22,944 nt of DNA from Proteromonas lacertae (taxonomy: Eukaryota > Sar > Bigyra > Opalinata > Proteromonadidae): the NCBI GenBank assembly GCA_002245135.1, contig NGBS01000399.1:1-22944 (forward strand), in the 5' to 3' direction. This document shows, piece after piece, positions 10,343-17,699 of the stretch. Every line of letters begins with the position of its first letter. Position 1 is the first letter of the stretch. A program made the translations under genes and the position numbers. The notes beneath the pieces are model-generated. The model searched no databases. It was given only the letters and a program-made list of their open reading frames with translations, and was not told the origin of the DNA.

Positions 10343-11506
10343 ATGTCTGATTTACAACATAAAATAAATGAATTATATAAAGACTTTGGTTATTTAAATA
10401 AAAGTGATTTTATAAAATTTAGTGTTGATGAATTATCATCAAAGTATTCAAAACCTGATATAACAAGAACTGCTAAAGAGTTAGTTGAGTCAAAACCAGA
10501 TTATCAAGTAGCAGTTAAAAATAGAATAAAAATAAAGTATGAGATAGAAAAGATACCTGGTTCATATCAAATGGATATTATTTTTTTCAATAATACAAAC
10601 ATACCTTTTTTATTTATTATTGAAGTAGTTAGTAGAAAAGTGTGGATATATTATGTTAAAAGTAAAACTGAATCAAGTGTATTTCCAGTATTTGAAAAAT
10701 GGTTTTATCAAGATTTAGCACATACTGATGAAAATGCTAGATTTGTAGGTTCTATTTTAATGGATCAAGAATCAGGTGTGATATATGGTAATAAGTTCTT
10801 ACAGCTATTTAATAAAAACAATATTAGATTTATAATGAAAGATACTGATGAACATAATATAATGAAGATACTAGATAGTGCAGTAAGAACTATCAAAAAT
10901 ATGTTCTATAGATACTTAAATACTTTAGATGATGAAGAATTTAATAAATTAAATAATCTTAATGGTCTAATTAATATAGTAAATACTGTAGTATTATATT
11001 ATAATTCAAAACCACATAGTTCGCTTAATGGGTATACACCAAATGAAGTTCATAATGATTTTGAATTACAAGATTTGTTTTATAAAGAATCAAGGCAAAG
11101 AAATAAAGAACGAAGATTAAAAGATACTAAATTTAATAAAAATGAATATGTTAGAGTTAAAGAGAGAAGAAGAAATAAATTAGATAAAAGCAGATATTTT
11201 AGTGATAAAGTTTATATGATTGATAAAAAGACACCTTTTTCTTATTCATTAAAGAATATAGATGGATCAATTCCTTCTGAATTTAATCCTAAAAACCTTG
11301 GATTATTTAAATTTAAACCTTATGAATTAAGAAAAATTAAGAATGCAATTAAAACTAAAGGTAGATTTAGATTAAGTGCAATAAAAAGCATAAATTCAAA
11401 CAAAAATGATAGTGATAAAAATGATATAGTAGCATATGTTGTACCTAAAAACATAAGAAAGAGTTCTTTTGGTAGAACTATAAGACCTAATTCAAGATAT
11501 ACATAA
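10343..11506 (+). CDS. Polinton-type DDE integrase (rve family)
   Basis: The ATG at 10343 is preferred to an upstream TTG; the product is about 387 residues and the frame is open throughout. The N-terminal part (1-70) has a helical region, without an obvious HHCC zinc finger. The rve core starts with Y-Q-M-D-I-I-F-F (Asp78), continues through V-V-S-R-K-V-W (95-101) and M-D-Q-E-S-G (Asp141), and ends with a helix holding R-T-I-K-N-M (182-187), preceded by an acidic residue at 178 in the usual third position. The block Y-N-S-K-P-H-S-S-L-N-G-Y-T-P-N-E (220-235) is a signature of retroviral and Polinton integrases. A basic C-terminal region with an SH3-like E-Y-V-R-V-K strand follows. The enzyme inserts the element into host DNA. 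The C-terminal tail (340-387) is Lys/Ser-rich. It is the only gene here whose family is certain. Confidence 0.9.
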   Translation: MSDLQHKINELYKDFGYLNKSDFIKFSVDELSSKYSKPDITRTAKELVESKPDYQVAVKNRIKIKYEIEKIPGSYQMDIIFFNNTNIPFLFIIEVVSRKVWIYYVKSKTESSVFPVFEKWFYQDLAHTDENARFVGSILMDQESGVIYGNKFLQLFNKNNIRFIMKDTDEHNIMKILDSAVRTIKNMFYRYLNTLDDEEFNKLNNLNGLINIVNTVVLYYNSKPHSSLNGYTPNEVHNDFELQDLFYKESRQRNKERRLKDTKFNKNEYVRVKERRRNKLDKSRYFSDKVYMIDKKTPFSYSLKNIDGSIPSEFNPKNLGLFKFKPYELRKIKNAIKTKGRFRLSAIKSINSNKNDSDKNDIVAYVVPKNIRKSSFGRTIRPNSRYT

Positions 11507-11665
11507 AATAAAAAATTAAATTAACTATATCATTTAATATTTTTGATTTTATTAAATTAAGCTTGAAATCATCAAACATTTCTATAAAAACAGTTTCTCT
11601 TGATTCTGAAATCATTTTTCATTTCCTATTTTCTCATCACTTATTTCGCATTTACTTTTTAAAAA

Positions 11666-13267
11666 ATGAGTATTCGTGTTAAGCACAGTTCACCAAGAGT
11701 TGAAGAAGAAAATTCTTCATCAAAAACATCAAAAGTTGTTAAGAAGTCTCAGCAACATGAAGGTATAGCTCAGTGGTTTAGTAGAAAGAGCTACAATGCC
11801 ATAGATGTAAAAGAATGGATCAAGATTAAAATGTTATCATCACATATAATAAATTTTTGTGATGATAAAATTAAATACATTCATTATTCCAATTCACCAA
11901 GTTTATTATCTTTAACATCAGTCATCCAGTATGCAGAAGCAATAAACCACTTCTTTAGTTGTATTAACAAAAATCCGTCTTATGTAAATGCTAATGTCTT
12001 TAAAGGTCTAGATGATGTTTTATCAATAAGTCCATATGCTGTTGGACACAACTTTGATTCAGATGTAAAATTATTAGGTGGTGTAAAGAGAAAATCAAAC
12101 AATGATGATGAAGATATTTATACTAATGATAAACCTAAAAAAATTCGTAAAGTTGTTACAAGGAAACCATCTGCTAAAAAGGCTAAAAAGAGTCTCAAAG
12201 AATTAAATGATGAAGCATTAAATGATAAAGAAACAGACTGGGTATGTGAAGATGATGATTTTGAAGATGATGATAATGAAGTCATTAAAATAAACATTGT
12301 AAAAGCTAAAGTTGTTGATGATGTAAAGGTTGATAATGTAAAGGATGTTAAAGTTGATGGTGATAAAAAGGTTGATGATGTACCAAAAGTTGTTGATAAA
12401 AAGGTTGATGTAGCTAAAGATACTGCTGATAAAAAGGTTGATAAAGTTGTTGATGATGAAAAGGTTGATGATAAAAAGGTTAGTGATAAAAAGGTTGTTG
12501 ATGTACCAAAAGTTGTTGATAAAAAGGTTGATGTAGCTAAAGTTACTGTTGATAAAAAGGTTGATAAAGTTGTTGATGCTGAAAAGGTTGATGATAAAAA
12601 GGTTAGTGATAAAAAGGTTGTTGATGCACCAAAAGTTGTTGATAAAAAGGATGATGTAGCTAAAGTTATTGCTGATAAAAAGGTTGATAAAGTTGTTGAT
12701 GTAAAGGTTATTGATAAAATGGTTGATGTACCAAAAGCTGCTGATGTATCAAAAACAGATAAATCTAAGGATAATGATGATAATATTAGTACACCAAAAA
12801 GTATCATTAATCCGAATACTATAAAGGAAATAGAGCAAGCAAAATCAGAACCGGAACATTATACCAAACACAACTGGGCAACAAGAAATCGATTTATTCA
12901 ACCATCATTAAAACCGATAGCTCCGAAAATAGATGTTTCAATTAATGAACCACCACCAATAATAAATCAATCACTACCACCACCATTACCTCCGAAACCT
13001 TTGGTAAAGATTGCACCAAAACCGTTTGGTACAATTGTAAAGAATTCAGGTCAAGTTCAGTATGATGTCTTCAAACGAAAATTGGAATATGAGAATGAAT
13101 TGGAAAAGCAAATAGCTGCTTTAAAAAAAGTATATGTACAAAAATTAAAAGAAGAAAATCCTGAATTAAACTTTGATGAAGATGGTAATATAATCACTAA
13201 TGAACCAGATGATATTGAATTTAGTCCAGCTTATGATGGTAGTATATTTGATGATTTCTTACAATAA
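11666..13267 (+). CDS. Lys-Val-Asp repeat protein, function unknown
   Basis: The ATG at 11666 opens 533 residues. The N-terminal 140 residues are non-repetitive, with W-F, K-E-W-I and helical hydrophobic segments, and could be a folded domain. They are followed by K-R-K and K-K-I-R-K basic patches (possible nuclear signals) and an acidic run (about 190-205). Residues about 235-360 are a repeat of K-K-V-D, K-V-V-D and V-P-K-V units, built from 123-bp DNA repeats. The C-terminal third has E-P-P-P and L-P-P-P-L-P-P-K-P motifs (about 429-445), which are potential SH3/WW ligands, then a charged helix (465-495) and an acidic end. A 20-nt stretch (12938-12957) is identical to one in the 6800-10291 gene, which suggests common origin or exchange. 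The K/V/D repeat recalls histone-H1-like tails, but no function can be assigned. Confidence 0.6.
   Translation: MSIRVKHSSPRVEEENSSSKTSKVVKKSQQHEGIAQWFSRKSYNAIDVKEWIKIKMLSSHIINFCDDKIKYIHYSNSPSLLSLTSVIQYAEAINHFFSCINKNPSYVNANVFKGLDDVLSISPYAVGHNFDSDVKLLGGVKRKSNNDDEDIYTNDKPKKIRKVVTRKPSAKKAKKSLKELNDEALNDKETDWVCEDDDFEDDDNEVIKINIVKAKVVDDVKVDNVKDVKVDGDKKVDDVPKVVDKKVDVAKDTADKKVDKVVDDEKVDDKKVSDKKVVDVPKVVDKKVDVAKVTVDKKVDKVVDAEKVDDKKVSDKKVVDAPKVVDKKDDVAKVIADKKVDKVVDVKVIDKMVDVPKAADVSKTDKSKDNDDNISTPKSIINPNTIKEIEQAKSEPEHYTKHNWATRNRFIQPSLKPIAPKIDVSINEPPPIINQSLPPPLPPKPLVKIAPKPFGTIVKNSGQVQYDVFKRKLEYENELEKQIAALKKVYVQKLKEENPELNFDEDGNIITNEPDDIEFSPAYDGSIFDDFLQ
12377..12745 (+). repeat. 123-bp tandem repeat coding K-V-D units
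   Basis: Three units begin at 12377, 12500 and 12623, exactly 123 bp (41 residues) apart. Each contains smaller internal repetition of GATAAAAAGGTTGAT-like 15-mers. The third unit is the most diverged and lacks part of its end. The period is a multiple of three, so copy number can change without disturbing the frame. Confidence 0.9.
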
Positions 13268-13399
13268 ACAAATCATAAAAAACACTTTGTTAAGTTATAC
13301 CTTATCTTTATATTAAAAAGGTACTTTAAAGAATTGAATTATTTTTTTGTTTTGTTTTGGGTTTTATATCTATTATATAAGTTATATATATATTATATA

Positions 13400-13747
13400 C
13401 TAATTATTCTTTTTTTCATTCATATCTATATCAATATCTTCTATATATGTATTAAGTGATCTATTTGAATGAACTCTTGATACTTTTGGTGAAGGTGGAG
13501 GCATTGATCTAGTCATAAAAGTCGACATTGGTATTGTTGTTATTGGTGTTACAGGTTCATCTAATATTTTTGATATATCTTCTGGGCAATGTCTCCGATA
13601 TAAATACACACATATTTTTTTAATTTTATTTAAAACCCATAAACCTAACAAAAATAATACTATATACATCTCATTTTTAAGTGAATCAATTGTAGTTGAT
13701 ACATCTTTTAATGAATTCATTAAAGATGTATTTGATGAAATATTCAT
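13400..13747 (-). CDS. Small single-helix membrane protein, function unknown
   Basis: The ATG at 13747 starts 115 residues. Residues 1-25 are polar with a short amphipathic helix, 27-44 form one hydrophobic segment rich in Leu, Val and Trp, and a basic stretch (K-K-I, then Y-R-R-H at about 50-53) follows, which by the positive-inside rule puts the C-terminus in the cytoplasm. The tail contains P-V-T-P-I-T-T-I-P and M-P-P-P-S-P-K segments and ends in an acidic D-I-D-I-D run. It converges with the 11666 gene (132 bp between stops). Small one-helix proteins are common in viruses and Polintons, so it may belong to the fossil; a host origin is equally possible. The variant ATTTCTT is 25 nt before the ATG (13773-13779). 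Confidence 0.55.
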   Translation of the reverse strand: MNISSNTSLMNSLKDVSTTIDSLKNEMYIVLFLLGLWVLNKIKKICVYLYRRHCPEDISKILDEPVTPITTIPMSTFMTRSMPPPSPKVSRVHSNRSLNTYIEDIDIDMNEKKNN

Positions 13748-13817
13748 TATATATTTTTAACTCTAATATGATAAGAAATACCTAAATAAAACAATAATTA
13801 TATATTTAACAAAAAAA

Positions 13818-14516
13818 TTATATTGAATGTTTTTTTAAACAATGATGGTATTTTTTAATACAGATATTACAAATGTTTTGATAAGTCATTATTTCTTTTT
13901 TTCTCAACATACCGCAATAATAACATCTCATCAGTTGACTATCACTTATAACTTCATCTTTATATAAATTTTTATATGTTTTTAATCTTAACTTAAATCT
14001 AAGACAACCTTTACATAAAAATGTCATAACTTTATCATTTAATTCTTCTTTACCTAAATAATCATTATCATAGAACAATGAACAGCATCTACACTGAAAT
14101 ACCTCATGCATTAAATTAAGAATTGATTTCTTTTGTTTTAATAAATTCTTATAACACTTACAATATGCTCTACACTGATTGCACTGATGAAAATATTCAT
14201 TAGTTTTAGTATTTTTAGTCAAATCAGTTAGTCTAAACATCTTCTTACACTTACCACACTTAGCAAATCTTGTTCTATCAATTTCATCATTAATTGATAA
14301 ATATGGATTACTAATTAACCCTTTTTCTTCAGATAAAGATGGAACAGACTCCTTTTTATTTTTATACTGTAATCGTAATTTTTCTCTGCATGCTATACAA
14401 GTTTTATATATAGAACCATTTGATTTTCTTCCCATTTCATAAAGATTGTATATAGTACCACATGTACGGCAACATGTTTTTAATCCTTCTATATTATCAT
14501 CTTCAAAAGAATTCAT
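13818..14516 (-). CDS. Protein with four tandem CxxC-CxxC zinc modules
   Basis: The ATG at 14516 starts 232 residues with 20 cysteines. Four modules can be read, each a CxxC, a spacer and a second CxxC: C16/C19 with C40/C43, C87/C90 with C112/C115, C142/C145 with C168/C171, and C198/C201 with C216/C219. Spacers are 20, 21, 22 and 14 residues. Each second pair is followed by a basic stretch (for example R-E-K-L-R-L or L-R-F-K-L-R-L). This is the arrangement of a small zinc ribbon, so DNA, RNA or protein binding is likely. Between modules 1 and 2 is a polar linker. The same module, in one copy, is in the gene at 16347-16997. The first module has an extra adjacent Cys (C15). I know no named family with this arrangement. 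Confidence 0.65.
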   Translation of the reverse strand: MNSFEDDNIEGLKTCCRTCGTIYNLYEMGRKSNGSIYKTCIACREKLRLQYKNKKESVPSLSEEKGLISNPYLSINDEIDRTRFAKCGKCKKMFRLTDLTKNTKTNEYFHQCNQCRAYCKCYKNLLKQKKSILNLMHEVFQCRCCSLFYDNDYLGKEELNDKVMTFLCKGCLRFKLRLKTYKNLYKDEVISDSQLMRCYYCGMLRKKEIMTYQNICNICIKKYHHCLKKHSI

Positions 14517-14682
14517 TTTTTATTTTTTATGAAAAAAGAGCAAGAAAATTTCAAATGAAAATCTTATCGAAATTATAGTGTTAAAAAACACTTGGATTTT
14601 CGATTAATTTATTGGCTTATGTTATTTTTAATCAACTAATAAAAACAAAATTCAATCAAAGAAAAGTATTAATAATTAAGTA

Positions 14683-15420
14683 TTAATTAGTTTTATCTTG
14701 TAATACCTTCTTGGTGATCTTCTTTAAGAGTTTTGTTTCTAGGTTATGATGCTTAAACAACTTATCTTCTAACTCCTTCTTCTTAAACATTACATCATAA
14801 TATCTTTGTAAGTCCATTGACAAGTTTACATCAGCTGCTATTTTAAAGCTTAAATCTTCTCTAATTGCCTTTACTCTCTTTCTTCCGTTTCTAATACGAT
14901 TACCAACTAAGCTCTCATTTCTCAGCTTCTTTATCTCTTCATAAGTTAAGGTGTCCTTATCTGGTAAATTTGTACTGAATGATGCAATTACCATTGGAGG
15001 CTCTTCAGGATGATAATCATAATGAGCAACAATTGGTGGTGGTAGAGGAGGCTCTTGAACAGTAGAGTTAATTAAACGTCTAACATTTGATTCTGTATCA
15101 GGTGGAGTTGTAGGTGAGTATAATGGTGATTTTTCTTTTGGTGGCTCACCATTGGGTGACTCAATTTTGATGGATAAAGACCTGTATGGATTAAAAGGGT
15201 TAAATGAAGCACCTGTTACTGGTACACCTATAAATTATAATATAATATAAGTTATACTATATTTTGGTCTTTTGATACCAGCAGCCTTATCTTCTAAATA
15301 AATTGTCTTACAAATTTTTCTGATTTTAGGATTAGAGATACTATCAATATCTCTCTCATAATCACTATCTGTATCACTATCACTATCAGATACGTAAACA
15401 ATTTGATGTAAGTGAGACAT
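14683..15420 (-). CDS. Spliced proline-motif protein with acidic N-terminus, function unknown
   Basis: Two exons on the minus strand, 15420-15258 and 15227-14683, joined across a 30-nt GT-AG intron, give 235 residues. Without splicing the first exon stops within the intron, and the downstream frame is open for 77 codons before its first ATG, which supports the joint. The N-terminus has a run of alternating Ser and Asp (residues 11-20), a likely casein kinase 2 target. The centre carries S-P and T-P sites and E-P-P-L-P-P-P and E-E-P-P motifs like those of the genes at 6800 and 11666. The C-terminal 90 residues are a basic, helix-rich region ending in Lys-rich sequence, perhaps a coiled coil. 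No known domain was recognised. An intron makes a fossil gene less likely and a host gene more likely. Confidence 0.6.
15228..15257 (-). other. 30-nt spliceosomal intron
   Basis: It begins GTATAAC and ends TTATAG, is entirely A/T apart from these sites and one C, and splits a Ser codon (A|GT). Its length is a multiple of three, but it carries an in-frame TAA, so retention truncates the protein. Confidence 0.7.
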
Positions 15421-15622
15421 GTTAATAAAGCAAAAAATATTTTATGCTGAAAAGTTCAGGAAAATGTCGAATGAATTCAAGATGCAATTTTTATATTGTT
15501 AAAATAAAATTGATTTATTTGATGATTTATCATTCATTTGATAAATTCTTGATGTTTTTGATGATTTATGCATCAAATATTATAAAAAAATAAATACATA
15601 ATAATGATCGAATAGATCTAAC

Positions 15623-15637
15623 TAGGGTTAGGGTTAG
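15623..15637 (+). repeat. Interstitial TTAGGG-type telomere-like repeat
   Basis: Two and a half copies of the TTAGGG unit (TAGGGTTAGGGTTAG). It may be a repair scar, a remnant of a terminal addition or chance; it is directly followed by a GC-rich hairpin. Confidence 0.6.
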
Positions 15638-15649
15638 TGACTTATAGAT

Positions 15650-15682
15650 GTAGCGACCTGTTCTACCCCGGGGCTTTGCTAC
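15650..15682. repeat. GC-rich inverted repeat with CCCCGGGG core
   Basis: Arms GTAGC (15650-15654) and GCTAC (15678-15682) enclose a segment with the palindrome CCCCGGGG (15666-15673). In a region of roughly 25% GC this block is strikingly GC-rich. It could be the end of a small transposon, a hairpin RNA or a recombination site; nothing decides between these. Confidence 0.45.
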
Positions 15683-16007
15683 TGTAGAGAAAAACTATAG
15701 ATTTGTACAGCTATACTGATTATGATGTAGAACTTTTCCGCAAAATTATTAAACATTACTGGATATTCTGGATATGGGAACACTAAAATATCCTGTTTAT
15801 TCATATCCTCTATAATATATTCCATGGTTTTTCTTATCCTCTATTATATATAAATTATGTGCAAAGGAAGCTGAGTTCAATTAGAGCTCTGTATATTTAA
15901 TATTTTTATTTGGGGGGTGTTTAAAAATTATCAATAGAGTTTTGCTCCTTTTTTTAATTGTTTTTATCTCATTAACCTGTATATCAAGACGAATTTAATA
16001 ATTATAA

Positions 16008-16323
16008 ATGGATTATGCCTTTGATGTTTCTAGTGAAAATAATCTAGAAAAGGAAGAAGAAATGCTACAACCTTGGAAGATCGATAGAGCAAAAATAGAT
16101 GTATAATATAGATTATAATGTGTAGAAAATACGTGAGATAATTCAAATAAAACATTCATTTTATTGTAATAATAAAAATTGCTCATTTCGCTTCTGTTCT
16201 GTACAAAAAAAGAAAATAGTCCATTTTAATAATGAAAAATGTATCATAAAAGGAATAAAATGTAATGATTGTGAAACTGTATATAATTGTTTAAAAGAAG
16301 CAAAGGTTAAAGTAGATATATAA
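16008..16323 (+). CDS. Tiny spliced cysteine-rich protein
   Basis: Too short for a simple ORF search. Exon 1 (16008-16100) starts at an ATG and codes 31 residues; a 25-nt intron follows; exon 2 (16126-16323) adds 65 residues and ends with TAA, giving 96 residues. The N-terminus is acidic and has one Trp. Exon 2 holds seven cysteines at about 45, 50, 55, 70, 77, 80 and 86, with spacing C-x4-C-x4-C-x14-C-x6-C-x2-C-x5-C, so a small zinc-binding or disulfide-bonded fold is likely. It ends in a Lys-rich tail. The frame is kept only if the intron is removed. It converges with the CxxC gene at 16347-16997, with only 23 bp between the stops. I know no family for it. Confidence 0.55.
16101..16125 (+). 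other. 25-nt spliceosomal intron
   Basis: It begins GTATAAT, ends TGTGTAG, and lies exactly between codons. Its 5' end matches the other tiny introns of the window (GTATA). It interrupts the frame with TAA directly after the donor, and removing it restores a 65-residue open tail. Confidence 0.65.
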
Positions 16324-16346
16324 TAACAATTTAATTATTTATAATA

Positions 16347-16997
16347 TTAATTGTTACTGTCATCATCACATAATTTCAAATTCAAAAATTTATCAATATC
16401 TTTTAAATGTTTCTTGAAATAGCTGTTCTTTTTCCTTTCCTTACATTTTTCACATGTTCTATATGGTCTTCCATCACTTTTTACATCTTTAACAACATTC
16501 TTATTACATGTAGAACAAATTACTTTAATTCTTTTTCTTCCTACTCTTTTAGGTTTTTGTATTGGTTTGATCACTTCATTATTCATGCAATTACTTCTAA
16601 AAAATTGTTTATTCTTAAAATAAGTCAAATTAATTCTTCTTCTCACTACATTGCCAGTCCTTTCAATACAAACTGATGGATTTTGTGCTATTTCATCACC
16701 ATTAATATCACCAAATCTTGTAGATATAATATTGCTACTCCTGTCTTCAGTAATTTCATTTTCTTTGTTTGAATCATCATTGGAATCAGAATTATTTGAT
16801 AAATTATCATTAGATGCATTGTAATATGTATTTAAAAACGTATTTTCATGATATATTACAGGCGACGATGGAATATCTATATCTACTTCAATGTTTTCAA
16901 TGGAATCTCTTTTAATCTCTTGTAAAAACTGTATTGGTGTTTTCAATACTAATTGCTGGGATTTTGAAGCTATCTGTGTCTCTACACTATTCAACAT
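16347..16997 (-). CDS. Single-module CxxC zinc protein
   Basis: The ATG at 16997 starts 216 residues. The first two thirds are polar and low in structure, with a Ser/Asn/Asp run (about 61-90) and an S-P site. A basic block (R-V-G-R-K-R, about 151-156) precedes one zinc-ribbon-like module: C161-x2-C164, 17 residues, C182-x2-C185, followed by K-E-R-K-K. This matches the modules of the 13818-14516 protein, including the pattern R/K-T-C-x-x-C-(basic) at the second pair. A nuclear nucleic-acid-binding role is plausible but unproven. It is convergent with the tiny spliced gene at 16008. There are no introns. Confidence 0.6.
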   Translation of the reverse strand: MLNSVETQIASKSQQLVLKTPIQFLQEIKRDSIENIEVDIDIPSSPVIYHENTFLNTYYNASNDNLSNNSDSNDDSNKENEITEDRSSNIISTRFGDINGDEIAQNPSVCIERTGNVVRRRINLTYFKNKQFFRSNCMNNEVIKPIQKPKRVGRKRIKVICSTCNKNVVKDVKSDGRPYRTCEKCKERKKNSYFKKHLKDIDKFLNLKLCDDDSNN

Positions 16998-17699
16998 TCA
17001 AATTTTTCAAATTTTTATTTTTTCATTCTTATTTCCTATACATCATTATTAATTATATATACATACATTAAATTGAAACTCTTCGGATGGTATTATAATA
17101 TGCCTAGTAGGAACTACTCATTCTATACAGCAGATTAATCATATCCTTTACAACAAAATAATTTACAATGATTTTTATCAGCAATTGTTTATATCATCTA
17201 CATGCACCAGAATATATGGTTATATTGTGGAATATATTCGACATTGTATACATCACACTGCATATCAAATATACGATTGCAAATTTAGTCAATCATCTAA
17301 TCTACTCTGAATCAATATTTGCCAACAATAATCCTACTAATATAACTACTCTAGCATATATTCTTTAATGACCTCTATTACTCTAATATTATACTCCAAG
17401 TGGATATAATGTCTTTTAATCGTTATATTCATATAACAATATCAGCAGTACTACAACATATAGTGTAATACACCTTCTTAGGGTAATTTTGATAATGAAA
17501 CTAATATTTTAGATGTGCAAAAGTATATTTGCACATCACAAGGCCTTTATATCAGCTATTTAAGTGATAAAATTCAAAAATCTATTTCAAGCAAAACTTG
17601 AGTATGTTAAAAACTATTTTGAAAAATTGTGTAAAAAAACATATTCAAATGGTTGAATATATATATATACTTTAAATATCATTCATATAAAAATAAGTG
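16998..17699. other. Intergenic stretch of about 0.7 kb without a convincing gene
   Basis: AT-rich and without a coding region I would trust. It includes the upstream region of the 16347-16997 gene, whose first 40 nt are T/A runs, and the downstream region of the hydrolase. The one structured element seen is a perfect 10-bp inverted repeat at 17512-17537. Short open frames in it have no composition or motif support. Confidence 0.6.
17512..17537. repeat. Perfect inverted repeat, 10-bp arms, 6-nt loop
   Basis: Arms GATGTGCAAA (17512-17521) and TTTGCACATC (17528-17537) around the loop AGTATA. It could fold as an RNA hairpin or bind a dimeric protein. No T-run follows that would suggest a simple terminator. 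Confidence 0.7.

Larger units (their letters stand above)
1..13267. mobile_element. Polinton/Maverick-type fossil (partial; runs off left edge; right limit uncertain)
   Basis: The assignment rests on three parts seen together: an rve-type integrase, an adenain/Ulp1-like cysteine protease and a small basic protein rich in Arg/Lys with a hydrophobic N-terminal patch, as in adenovirus-like core proteins of this class. Genes lie on both strands, are closely packed and show no introns, as expected for the family. Polymerase, ATPase and major capsid genes were not recognised; they may lie left of the window. The copy is partly decayed: the integrase and a very long repeat gene are open throughout, the 570-3799 gene has about ten breaks and several others have one or two. 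Near-identical internal repeats suggest it is not very old. The right limit is set at the last gene sharing sequence with the core; it could be as early as 11.5 kb or as late as about 15.6 kb. Terminal inverted repeats could not be seen. Confidence 0.75.
15421..16007. other. Intergenic stretch with telomere-like repeat, GC-rich hairpin and short direct repeat
   Basis: No coding region was found. It holds the telomere-like repeat at 15623-15637, the GC-rich inverted repeat at 15650-15682, and a 17-bp direct repeat starting TATCCTCTA (15804-15820 and 15835-15851, one mismatch). The remainder is A/T-rich and featureless to me. It contains the promoter and 5' leader of the gene at 14683-15420 and of the plus-strand gene starting at 16008. 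Confidence 0.6.

Noticed and set aside
12118-12807. Minus-strand Ser/Thr-rich frame of 229 residues
   Set aside because: Antisense of the K-V-D repeat in the 11666-13267 gene; the repetition explains the lack of stops.
17168-17368. 66-residue plus-strand frame rich in Ile and Tyr
   Set aside because: A/T-rich composition gives hydrophobic residues by default; no motif, no spliced extension found, and no neighbour support.
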